Below are positions 28,980-37,439 of a stretch of DNA of 64,000 nucleotides, one piece after another. The notes beneath the pieces are model-generated. The model searched no databases. It was not told where the DNA came from and saw only the letters and a list, made by a program, of their open reading frames with translations. The position numbers were made by a program, and so were the translations under genes. How positions within the stretch are numbered: the stretch's first letter is position 1; every line of letters starts with the position of its first letter. The stretch comes from Prostheceraeus crozeri (lineage: Eukaryota; Platyhelminthes; Polycladida; Euryleptidae): NCBI GenBank assembly GCA_907163375.1, contig CAJQUW010012482.1:62001-126000 (forward strand). The letters run 5' to 3'.

Positions 28980-30930
28980 AGTAGTAAGAAAACGGCGAAC
29001 ACCAGATAGCGCAAGATGGCCGCCGTCGTGTCTGAGTCCCCCCCCCCTCTGGTCCGCCAGTGTCGTGATGTGCCGGCGAGGTTCCGCTGCCGTCCCCCCC
29101 CCCTCTGGACCGTCAGTGTGTGAGTCTTGGGTGTCTGTGTCCGACCGCCTGGTGGACTTGGGCGACCGTCTAGGTTGACGTGGGCGACCGTCTAGGTTGT
29201 CTTGGTTAAACTGTGGGATGTTTTGGTGTGTAGTGTCCAAACGCGGCCTCGGATGTGAAAACGGAGGCCAGATTCGGATTCAGCGTGAAATTCTGCATCT
29301 GTATGGTGAATTTGAAAGCAATCGGAGATAAAAATTTTTCGCTGACGTCCACCCCCCCCTCTGGACAGCTTGCTTCGATCTTGGCTTCTAGTGGACGGAT
29401 TTTGTCGAGTGAGGTGTCATTTGAAAGCTAAGAGTGAGACAAATTCACTGAAACAAACGGCTTGTTCCTATCTGTCTTCGTTTACATGTGAGACGCCATT
29501 TAAGATTTTAGGTCGGAGCTCACCTGAAAAAATCCTAAGTGTCAGAGTGACTTTGTATGGGAAAAATTAAAAATTTTCCAAAGTGTGGAATTTCGACCTG
29601 GGACCTTTACCAAAGTTTGTTTCATCAAATTTCGCTGACCCCCCCCCTTTGTTCTAACTTTGGTTCTAGTGGACGGATTTTGTTCGTTCGACTTGCATTG
29701 GAAAGAGGATGAAACACTGCTCGACCGCATTTTTCGTTGCGAGTCAATCGGAGCAGCCGTTCAAAAGTTAGAGCGGTTACAAGATTTTAGGTCGGAGCTC
29801 ACCTGAAAAAATCCTAAGTGTCAGAGTGACTTTGTATGGGAAAAATTAAAAATTTTCCAAAGTGTGGAATTTCGACCTGGGACCTTTACCAAAGGTTGTT
29901 TCATCAAATTTCGCTGACCCCCCCCCCTTTGTTCTAACTTTGGTTCTAGTGGACGGATTTTGTTCGTTCGACTTGCATTGGAAAGAGGATGAAACACTGC
30001 TCGACCGCATTTTTCGTTGCGAGTCAATCGGAGCAGCCGTTCAAAAGTTAGAGCGGTTACAAGATTTTAGGTTGGAGCTCACCTGAAAAAATCCTAAGTG
30101 TCAGAGTGAGCTCCGACCTAAAATCTTGTAACCGCTCTAACTTTTGAACGGCTGCTCCGATTGACTCGCAACGAAAAATGCGGTCGAGCAGTGTTTCATC
30201 CTCTTTCCAATGCAAGTCGAACGAACAAAATCCGTCCACTAGAACCAAAGTTAGAACAAAGGGGGGGGTCAGCGAAATTTGATGAAACAACCTTTGGTAA
30301 AGGTCCCAGGTCGAAATTCCACACTTTGGAAAATTTTTAATTTTTCCCATACAAAGTCACTCTGACACTTAGGATTTTTTCAGGTGAGCTCCGACCTAAA
30401 ATCTTGTAACCGCTCTAACTTTTGAACGGCTGCTCCGATTGACTCGCAACGAAAAATGCGGTCGAGCAGTGTTTCATCCTCTTTCCAATGCAAGTCGAAC
30501 GAACAAAATCCGTCCACTAGAACCAAAGTTAGAACAAAGGGGGGGGGGTCAGCGAAATTTGATGAAACAACCTTTGGTAAAGGTCCCAGGTCGAAATTCC
30601 ACACTTTGGAAAATTTTTAATTTTTCCCATACAAAGTCACTCTGACACTTAGGATTTTTTCAGGTGAGCTCCGACCTAAAATCTTAAATGGCGTCTCACA
30701 TGTAAACGAAGACAGATAGGAACAAGCCGTTTGTTTCAGTGAATTTGTCTCACTCTTAGCTTTCAAATGACACCTCACTCGACAAAATCCGTCCACTAGA
30801 AGCCAAGATCGAAGCAAACTGTCCAGAGGGGGGGGGACGTCAGCGAAATTTGATGAAAAATGTTTTGGTAAAGGTCCCAGGTCAAAATTCGGAAGTTTTA
30901 AATTTTTCAAAATTTTCACCACACTGGAGC
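28980..30930. repeat. Left terminal repeat of element 2, itself palindromic
   Basis: From the terminus come two C-tract blocks, GGGCGACCGTCTAGGTTG units and then tandem units carrying TCGCTGAC-C(7-10)-TTTGTTC, AACTTTGGTTCTAGTGGACG and CACCTGAAAAAATCC. From about 29336 to 30852 the sequence is an inverted repeat centred near 30094, with arms of about 745 bp. The mirror copy is at about 50100-52057. Open frames on both strands (for example around 30057-30922) are by-products of the repeat. Confidence 0.85.
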
Positions 30931-31125
30931 ACCCACACTTAGGAATTTTTTCACTTGTGGCATGTTACATGGTCATGTGCTGACACACCAACTTCCCGTG
31001 GTCATATGAGAATGGTTCAGGTGTCATATTGTAAAGAATGATGAGACAAATCGTTTGCAACAAACCGCATGTCGCTACGATGAATACTTTCGGAGATAGA
31101 GCCATTTTAAGTTTTCTTCCGAGCA

Positions 31126-31767
31126 TATATAAACCCCCGACAACGCAAGTCTGATCACTTCATCGAAAGACGAGGTAAGCGACGGTCGTCGCTCTGAGCT
31201 CCCGATATCGGGTTGCAAAGGACTCTATCTTTTGAAGTAGGCAAGCTATCTTCTTACTTCAAAGTTTGTGTGATAGAGTTTGATAGTGTCTTTACTACTG
31301 ATAAAATTTTTTAAAAGTAGTATGAGTAGTAAAATGCGGAATTTTTTAAAAATTCTTAATTTTCAGTTTTTTCAAAGTTTTAACATGTAGACTAAGGTTT
31401 TCAAGTATGCTGAGTTCAAATCTGCTATCAGATTTGAAATGTAACTAAGTCTAAGGCAGCTTTGAGGGGTTGGATCCCAGCTACTGATCACTACCTTTGA
31501 CTCGGCGTTCCTGTTACCACTTCGGGGCAGTGACAATGATGTCTTCAGCTGTAAAGAGCGGGTATCGGGGAAGATCTCTCACTTCCCTAGTGATCAGTAC
31601 AAGGCCTTCGGGCTGTCGACGGGATCTAGTGCCACTCACTACACTCAAATCTATCATTCCTCACTAAGTGTAAAATCATTCTTTTCCGTTTTTATAAACT
31701 AGGAATCAATCGTTTGCTATCAAACGTTTACGGAATTATAATCATTGTTTTCCCCTTTTCACTTCAG
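31126..31767 (+). promoter_or_regulatory. TATA promoter, leader exon and 593-bp 5' intron of the coiled-coil gene
   Basis: TATATAAA at 31126-31133; a donor GACGAG|GTAAGC at 31174/31175; a small hairpin CCCGATATCGGG just inside the intron; an acceptor CCCCTTTTCACTTCAG ending at 31767, three bases before the ATG. Element 1 has the same order at 5541-6245, including a hairpin after the donor. Confidence 0.6.
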
Positions 31768-31770
31768 AAA

Positions 31771-33106
31771 ATGGTTAACTACAACAATGCAAAGACGGCT
31801 TTTAAGCTTTGCGTCTGTTCAAAGATTTTTCGTAGCGATGCCTTTAAGAAGCATTCTTGTGCACATAAGCGAATGGTAGGGGGCATTCGATACTTTTGTA
31901 GCAGCCATAATGCATCTCGCCTTGTCGAGACGCTACCGGAGTGGCATGCCAAGCATAGCAGCTGCAGTCAACCAGAGCTGACTGAGGAGGCGAAGCAAAG
32001 TCTCTTCAGCTCAGAGTTGAAAGCTCTGGAGACTCAGTGTGCTATCGAGGCTATCACGTCAGCAAAGCCTCCCTCATCTTGTGCACCAGCAAAGGCTCTC
32101 TCGCCCACCCCGATTCTAGAGACTCAGTCTGCTGTCGAGTCTATCACGACAGCAGAGGCTCCATCTTCTAGCATGCCAGCAAAGGCTCTCTCACCCACTC
32201 CGATTGAGTCTTCTCCAAAGTCGAGTAAATCCTCCTCCTCCTCCTCTAGCGATGAGTCGGCTACAAGTAGCAGCGACAGTGAGGAAGAGGAGGAGGATAA
32301 AGGCTCGACGAAGGTTGACCTAGTCGAGAGTGTCTACCTCGATAGCGAGGTAGAGGCGGTGAGGGACGTTGACCTCGATAGCGAGGTGCAGCCGGCTAAG
32401 TTATCAACCAGTGGTGGGATTGCGGCTCAATGTCGCAACTTCATTATGCGCCCACCACTGGTTGATAACTATGACAAGCTGAAGAATGAGTTGGAGGTGT
32501 GGAAGAGGGACTGTTTCTTCTATAAAGCGAGTTCCGAGAACCTCTCGCGAGTCACTCAGGAGCTCAAGAAGACTCAAGCTAGTCTTTTTGAGAAAGAAGG
32601 AGAGCTCGATCGCGAGAGGTTCTCGCACCTCGCTAGTAAGGCTAAAGAAGAGCAGCTCCTCATCGAGAGAGAGAGTCAGGAGAAGGAGTTAAGAAAGATG
32701 AGGGAGGAGGTGGAAGGGCTGCGAAAGCAGTTGGGGAAGGTGGTGGCGACTAATCAGGAGCTGCACCAGCAAGTGATGAGTAGCAGTACTCGACGATCAA
32801 GTCGCCTCCACATTCCCCTTGACAAGAAAGGACGTGTGCCCGCAAGACCGCTCCTCTGTGAACGTGGCAGAGACGAGATGTGTTATAGCAGGGCTAAAAA
32901 AGGTATCGAATGCCTTCACTTTACATTCGACCACAAGGAGGCGATCACAGGATTCCTGTTCGAGCCACGTCCTGAGAAGATCTGTAAGTTTAAAACAAGT
33001 AACTTAGAGTTCAAGATAATAACTAACAACTTCTTTCTTTACAGATATCAAAGAGAAGCGCCCACCTGCTTCCGTGAACGAGCCGGAGGCGAAGCGGCAA
33101 GCTTGA
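31771..33106 (+). CDS. Zinc-binding, Ser/acidic, coiled-coil protein (left arm)
   Basis: Start at 31771 (MVNYNNAKTAFKLC), just after a splice acceptor; the upstream methionine at 31714 lies inside the intron. Order of parts: a Cys/His cluster at about residues 14-65 (CVCSKIF, FKKHSCAHKR, YFCSSHNAS, HAKHSSC); repeats of KALSPTPI; a Ser-run and acidic run (SSSSSSDESATSSSDSEEEE); a heptad-rich coiled coil (KELRKMREEVEGLRKQLGKV); then a basic domain (TRRSSRLHIPL, GRVPARPLLCERGRDEM). A GT-AG intron at 32984-33044 joins a last exon ending KRQA. About 424 residues, apparently whole. The plan resembles a transcription or chromatin factor, but no family is recognised. Element 1 carries a remnant at 6249-7790; the right-arm copy is 48008-49273. 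Confidence 0.65.
32399..32470. other. 20-bp perfect hairpin inside the coiled-coil gene
   Basis: The stem halves are AGTTATCAACCAGTGGTGGG (32399-32418) and its exact reverse complement (32451-32470), enclosing a 32-base loop. Just upstream, CTCGATAGCGAG, itself nearly palindromic, occurs twice (about 32338 and 32374). The right arm keeps the same structures. Confidence 0.8.
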
Positions 33107-33120
33107 GTCCTTGAATTATC

Positions 33121-33655
33121 CCGAGAATGAACCATCGGCTCTCTTAAGGGCCACCTAGGGGCAAGACATGATAGAACCTCCACGCGGTTTGCCCTGGGCA
33201 GTCTTCGGACTGGCGAATACTATCATTAAGTTGAATCTGCTATCAGTCAACTTGAACGTTGCAAATGAAGTTCGGTGTAATACTTCCTTTCGACGGGCGT
33301 TCCTGTAAAGGGCGGCGGTGAAACCCGTAGCTATGTATACCGCAAGGGACATTCGGCAATGGTCAATCTTGTTAAACCTCTCTGCGTCATGTTTGCAAGT
33401 GATTGCCTCTGTCTCAACGTAGTATGCATTCGCGCCAGGGCGACATTTAGCCAACTGTCGAAGGTTGCCTAAAACTTTCCATTGCATACGTTATGAGAGC
33501 CATGAGTTCTACCTGTCTCTATCAATGAGACGAATTGATGAATGGAATGAAAGGGAGGATACTCACGCGCCACACGCAACATAACACACTTCTCTCTTCC
33601 GTAGTCTAACAAGCTCTTTACACATGGATCGCAGTCGATTGCTATCCCTGAAGCA
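33121..33655 (-). CDS. Unrecognised spliced minus-strand gene, copy 1 (left arm)
   Basis: The block is repeated about 885 bases further on (34006-34545), with the WDED gene between. On the minus strand a first segment reads GIAIDCDPCVKSLLDYGREK with CVMLRVA, then a GTGAGT donor. After a CAG acceptor comes a long open segment starting MQWKVLGNLRQLAKCRPGAN, with CKHDAERFNKIDHCRMSLAV and FTAALYRNARRKEVLHR. Cys and Arg are frequent. Antisense frames on the plus strand also stay open, so the strand choice rests on the splice-like signals. No family is recognised. Confidence 0.35.
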
Positions 33656-33659
33656 TTCT

Positions 33660-33730
33660 GATTCGCTGTTGAGCAATTCATTGTTGAAAACCCTATATAA
33701 GCCAGAAGATTGTAGCGCTTCTCATTCAAT
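33660..33730 (+). promoter_or_regulatory. Conserved TATA promoter of the WDED gene (left arm)
   Basis: CTGATTCGCTGTTGAGC, then CCTATATAAGCCAGAAGATT, then TAGCGCTTCTCATTCAA. Element 1 has the same sequence order upstream of its WDED gene (8008-8100, minus strand). Confidence 0.7.
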
Positions 33731-33741
33731 TTGAAGTCACG

Positions 33742-33996
33742 ATGGAAGCCACATCTGCCGACGACAACATTCCCGTCTTCATCGATGAAGACAACGCCAT
33801 TCCCGAGTTCGTCATCCTCGACGAGTGGGATGAGGATGAGAAGAAGGGGAAGATCAAGAGGATCATTTGGACGGATGAGGTGTGGACTCCGAATACCACT
33901 CGCATCCGAAAGGTGCCAGATGCACCAGCACGGCTTAGGCGGTATAGGGTTTATGACAACCTAACCGTCATACCCCTTGACTATTCAAGCCAATAG
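33742..33996 (+). CDS. WDED/WTP-family protein, 84 aa (left arm)
   Basis: MEATSADDNIPVFIDEDNAI, then VILDEWDEDEKKGKIKR, IIWTDEVWTPNTTRIRKV and PDAPARLRRYRVYD. The promoter block TATATAAGCCAGAAGATTG lies about 45 bases upstream and matches the element 1 copy. The acidic N-terminus contains D/E-W-D-E-D. The core IIWTDE-WTP-TTR-RKVPDAP is the family hallmark and the tail is basic-aromatic. It looks whole. Function unknown. The gene is enclosed by two direct copies of an unrelated minus-frame block; an antisense frame at 33469-33729 covers the promoter rather than a gene. Confidence 0.65.
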   Translation: MEATSADDNIPVFIDEDNAIPEFVILDEWDEDEKKGKIKRIIWTDEVWTPNTTRIRKVPDAPARLRRYRVYDNLTVIPLDYSSQ

Positions 33997-34005
33997 TCAA
34001 CCTAA

Positions 34006-34545
34006 TCCCGAGAATGAACCATCGGCTCTCTTAAGGGCCACCATGGGGCAAGACATGATAGAACCTCCACGCGGTTTGCCCTGGGCAGTCTTCGGACTGG
34101 CGAATACTATCATTAAGTTGAATCTGCTATCAGTCAACTTGAACGTTGCAAATGAAGTTCGGTGTAATACTTCCTTTCGACGGGCGTTCCTGTAAAGGGC
34201 GGCGGTGAAACCCGTAGCTATGTATACCGCAAGGGACATTCGGCAATGGTCAATCTTGTTAAACCTCTCTGCGTCATGTTTGCAAGTGATTGCCTCTGTC
34301 TCAACGTAGTATGCATTCGCGCCAGGGCGACATTTAGCCAACTGTCGAAGGTTGCCTAAAACTTTCCATTGCATACGTTATGAGAACCATGAGTTCTACC
34401 TGTCTCTATCAATTAGACGAATTGATGAATGGAATGAAATGGGAGGACACTCACGCGCCACACGCAACATAACACACTTCTCTCTTCCGTAGTCTAACAA
34501 GCTCTTTACACATGGATCGCAGTCGATTGCTATCCCTGTATCAGA
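34006..34545 (-). CDS. Unrecognised spliced minus-strand gene, copy 2 (left arm)
   Basis: Near-exact direct copy of 33121-33655. The open segment is slightly longer, with an end reading GGSIMSCPMVALKRADGSFS. The first segment again reads GIAIDCDPCVKSLLDYGREK and ends in the same donor. Two such close copies inside each arm suggest a recent tandem duplication around the WDED gene. Confidence 0.35.
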
Positions 34546-34599
34546 AGTGTAAGCTATCTTAATTTTATCTAACACTATTTCATCTACCATCATCACCCA

Positions 34600-34960
34600 T
34601 ATGAAATGTTATAAGATTTGCAAGTTAGACTAAGCGTTCTACTATTTGTAAATGAAAGATATAGTTTCACCAGTTTACAAGTTAGAAATAACGTTTCAAT
34701 AGTGTATGCGTTAGAAATAAAGTTTTAGCTGTTTGTATATCAAAATAAAGTTTCAAGAGTTTACAAGTTAGAAATAAAGATTCAATAGTGTGTATGTTAG
34801 AAATAAAAGTATAACTGTTTGTAAAAATAAGATCGCAAGATTTACTAGTTTACAAGTTAGACTAAGTGTAAATTAAAATAAAATTATAACTGTTCACGAG
34901 TTAAAGCGTTGATGCAACGATGAACAATTAATAAGCTGAAAAGTTTTAGATTCACTTTAA
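34600..34960. repeat. Short AATAAA-containing minisatellite (left arm)
   Basis: Units of roughly 28-30 bases such as GTTAGAAATAAAGTTTCAA and GTTTACAAGTTAG, the same family as the central array. AATAAA is on the plus strand, downstream of the plus-strand genes of this arm. Mirrored at about 46210-46560. Confidence 0.75.
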
Positions 34961-35247
34961 CATTACCATATGTTTACAGATAGAAATGTATCACAGCAAA
35001 GCTACTTCATGAGTTAGTTTGCCAGGAGTGTATCATCTCAAACTTTTACTCCGTCGTTGAAATTTCATGACGACTTTTTGCTAGACGAAAGTTAACACCA
35101 GAGGAGCGTAGGGGTGGGTGGCATAAAATGCGCCTACAGCACTGAGAGAGTTGGAGTGCATGAGCTATGTACATTCTTTTGACGACGAGAGGAGCGATTT
35201 AGCCGATGGCGCAGGTAGTTTCCCAGAGCATGGAGGACATTGTTTAG

Positions 35248-35598
35248 GTGACTCTAAGGACGTATGTCGAGCTGCCTTCAGTGATAGGCTTCCAACTCAT
35301 GATGAATGATGATATGCTTACGACCTACATTCAACCATTGGTGTATGCCCACACCCTCCCCCACAACGAGCTTGTCTGCCACATTGTATTCATGAGTGTG
35401 GCTCAAAGTAGGAAATTGATTGATGAGACTTTGCTGAAATATCCAAGGCGCGTATTCAAGCATGGTCGCCTACTGTTGGAGTATTATTATCAATGGCGCG
35501 ACGACACACATTTGCCCACCCGTGTTTTACCACACCTATCAACGGAAGAATACAATAGAGCTTTAGTCGAGACGGTGAAAGGAGACGATGAGCGCTAG
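35248..35598 (+). CDS. Unrecognised 116-residue protein (left arm)
   Basis: The open frame includes TYVELPSVIGFQLMMNDDML, YAHTLPHNELVCHIVFMSVA and HGRLLLEYYYQWRDDTHLPT, ending TVKGDDER. The 5' limit is uncertain and similar coding-like sequence extends further upstream. It is probably mixed helical and cytosolic. No family is recognised and no copy is seen in element 1. It is followed by the 235-residue gene promoter. Confidence 0.4.
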   Translation: MTLRTYVELPSVIGFQLMMNDDMLTTYIQPLVYAHTLPHNELVCHIVFMSVAQSRKLIDETLLKYPRRVFKHGRLLLEYYYQWRDDTHLPTRVLPHLSTEEYNRALVETVKGDDER

Positions 35599-35646
35599 CG
35601 GGTGAATGAAGCATCGGTGAGAGTGGGAATCAACTTGATGCTATTC

Positions 35647-35865
35647 TCCAATGAGGATTGTTGTCTAATGAGAATCAAGCATTCCTTTATAAATAGAGAG
35701 CCTTCCACAGTGAGAATCATTCCATCGTTGAATCGTACAAGTGGCGGACGCACATTCTCTCTCTCTCTACATCCCTGTTATATTATCCAACTAAAATGGT
35801 AAGTCGCTACTTTCCTCCCTCTCCTCCCTTGAACGTAAACTTAATACAATCTTTTTTATTTTCAG
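35647..35865 (+). promoter_or_regulatory. Promoter, start-codon exon and 67-bp intron of the 235-residue gene (left arm)
   Basis: CCAATGAG at about 35648, TATAAATA at 35688-35695, then ATG at 35796-35798 followed at once by GTAAGT. The intron is 35799-35865 (67 bases, ending TTTTATTTTCAG) and the next exon opens GCATCT. The same module, with an intron of equal length and alignable sequence, starts the polymerase gene (9153-9222) and the element 1 copy of this gene (25201-25132). Confidence 0.75.
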
Positions 35866-36570
35866 GCATCTTCTACATCTGCTGCACTAGTAGGACAAAA
35901 TGGTGGCCAGACGTTACAAGGTTCGCTACAATCAGATCATCTACAGCTGAGACCAGTGGAAGAAACAACAAAGGTACATAATCCTACACCGCTACAGCGT
36001 AAATTTAAACAAGTCTTGCGTCATGAGGATCACAGCGTAGTACTGCGAACGGGAATGCTCCCTTCCACTGATGTGAAGATATTGAGCAATCAGTATGGGG
36101 ATTACATACTCATCCCCGTGAGTCCGTACATTCGCCACCAACTTGACATTATTGAAGAGTACATAACATTAAATATGGACATTCCTACTCCTCTTGCTCA
36201 AGAGTGGAAGGCGAGAGATGAAAAGGATACTCCCTATAGAAGGATTTGGGATGGCAATCAAATTTGCCTACCATTATCACATTGGTGTAGTTATTATAAA
36301 AAGGATGGAGATCAATCAATACCCATCAGATGTGATGAGCTCGGAGAAGGTACTTGGGATATCATTTTCAAAGTGAATGGACTATATTATGGTCAGCACA
36401 AGGATAACAAAATAGCCTCTCTCTCGATATACACTGAATCCATCCTATATATTCCAAAACCACCCAGCGTAGATGACATTATTGACGAAATCCTTAACGG
36501 GGATGGTACGAAGCGCAAGTCGGGCAAGAATGCTACTTCCAAACGCAAGTCAAGGAAAGAGAATTGCTAA
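35796..36570 (+). CDS. 235-residue protein, spliced after its start codon (left arm)
   Basis: Exon 1 holds only ATG; exon 2 runs from 35866 to 36570. The protein begins M-ASSTSAALVGQNGGQTL, then VEETTKVHNPTPLQRKFKQV, GMLPSTDVKILSNQYGDYIL, HWCSYYKKDGDQSIPIRCDE, GTWDIIFKVNGLYYGQHKDN and ILYIPKPPSVDDIIDEIL. It ends in a basic tail (KRKSGKNATSKRKSRKE) that looks like a nuclear-localisation signal. About 235 residues and apparently whole. The body suggests a beta-rich domain, but no family is recognised. It overlaps the RING-like frame at its 3' end. Confidence 0.65.
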
Positions 36571-36730
36571 TCCTTTCCTAACTCTACCCTATGACAATTC
36601 GCTTATGTGCTTTGAGTGTCGTGGACGTGGTCTTATTAGATACATTTTACTTCTTCGTTACCATCATATCATTTGTGTATTTTGTCGTGAAAAGCATCGA
36701 TGTAATTCCTCATTTTGTGATATGTTATAG
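36473..36730 (+). CDS. RING-like zinc protein (left arm)
   Basis: The frame overlaps the end of the 235-residue gene by about 100 bases. The informative part is SLMCFECRGRGLIRYILLLR, then YHHIICVFCREKHRCNSSFC and DML. Ligand order C-x2-C, H-H, C-x2-C, C-x4-C fits a small RING-like zinc knuckle; the Cys before HH in element 1 is Tyr here. The start may be an internal methionine (MVRSASRARM). It may be expressed by re-initiation or from a shared transcript. Confidence 0.5.
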   Translation: MTLLTKSLTGMVRSASRARMLLPNASQGKRIANPFLTLPYDNSLMCFECRGRGLIRYILLLRYHHIICVFCREKHRCNSSFCDML

Positions 36731-36781
36731 AACGTTTCCTTAGATGTGCAATTTACGTTTTAGGCTTCTATCATCATTTTT

Positions 36782-37312
36782 ATGGATTGTGAAGGTGAAC
36801 CTGTGCAGGAGCTCAGTGCTATTGCTATGAACAATTGGACATATCAGATTGTTAGTGTCTATCATCAACATGCCAACTGTGATCCCAATGTTGATCAATG
36901 GGCGAGAAAACACATTCATGGACTTAATCTGAAATATTTGCAAGACTATGGCTTTTCTTGTGAGACTGCTCTTCTTATTGACTTTAAACGATGGTTAGCT
37001 GCTTTCAATGTTATACGCATTTTTTGTAATAATCCTGGTAAGGAGAGGAAAGTATTTCCCAATCTAGTCATTAATGATATTTTGCTCCCACCTTGGGATA
37101 GTAGAGTGAATCAACACTATCATGAAGTCACGAAACGTTTTAAGGATTTGTGTGTTCCTATTTTGTCAGTTCGTTGTAGTAGCTACGTTCATAACCAATG
37201 CTTCTTTCCTCCTTACCTCAACACTGCCAAAGTCCTATATGGTTATCATTGCTCGCTATATGACAGTTACCAGCTGTATCTATTTTATCTGTTTCAAACC
37301 ATTGATTTGTAA
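36782..37312 (+). CDS. DnaQ/TREX-like (DEDDh-type) nuclease homologue (left arm)
   Basis: A 176-residue frame, apparently whole. MDCEGEPVQELSAIAM supplies D-x-E (Asp2, Glu4). KHIHGLNLKYLQDYG follows the IHGI...L...G pattern. HCSLYD near the end supplies H-x4-D. The middle catalytic position reads CNNPGKERKVF, so motif II is not canonical and the protein may bind rather than cut. Element 1's copy (23685-24215) keeps the D-x-E and H-x4-D residues despite about one fifth of residues differing, which argues for selection on that core. It is the last gene before the central minisatellite. Confidence 0.52.
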   Translation: MDCEGEPVQELSAIAMNNWTYQIVSVYHQHANCDPNVDQWARKHIHGLNLKYLQDYGFSCETALLIDFKRWLAAFNVIRIFCNNPGKERKVFPNLVINDILLPPWDSRVNQHYHEVTKRFKDLCVPILSVRCSSYVHNQCFFPPYLNTAKVLYGYHCSLYDSYQLYLFYLFQTIDL

Positions 37313-37439
37313 TGCATGCTTGTTACAGTTATTCAATAAATGTTATTATGCGAAGAGTTGTTGTTATCATGCAACGGATGGGTTAGATGAAGGGTGATCA
37401 TATCTTTTTCAAATGACTGTGAAACATTGATTTCCATGA

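Noticed and set aside
29370-30922. Open frames such as the 97- and 101-codon ones in the element 2 terminal repeats (and mirror copies at 50122-51670)
   Set aside because: Same reasoning: both strands open, tied to tandem/inverted units, low-complexity C-tract coding for Pro runs; not genes.
34396-34596. Separate 66-codon gene
   Set aside because: It is the first segment of the duplicated minus-strand block plus flank, not an independent gene.
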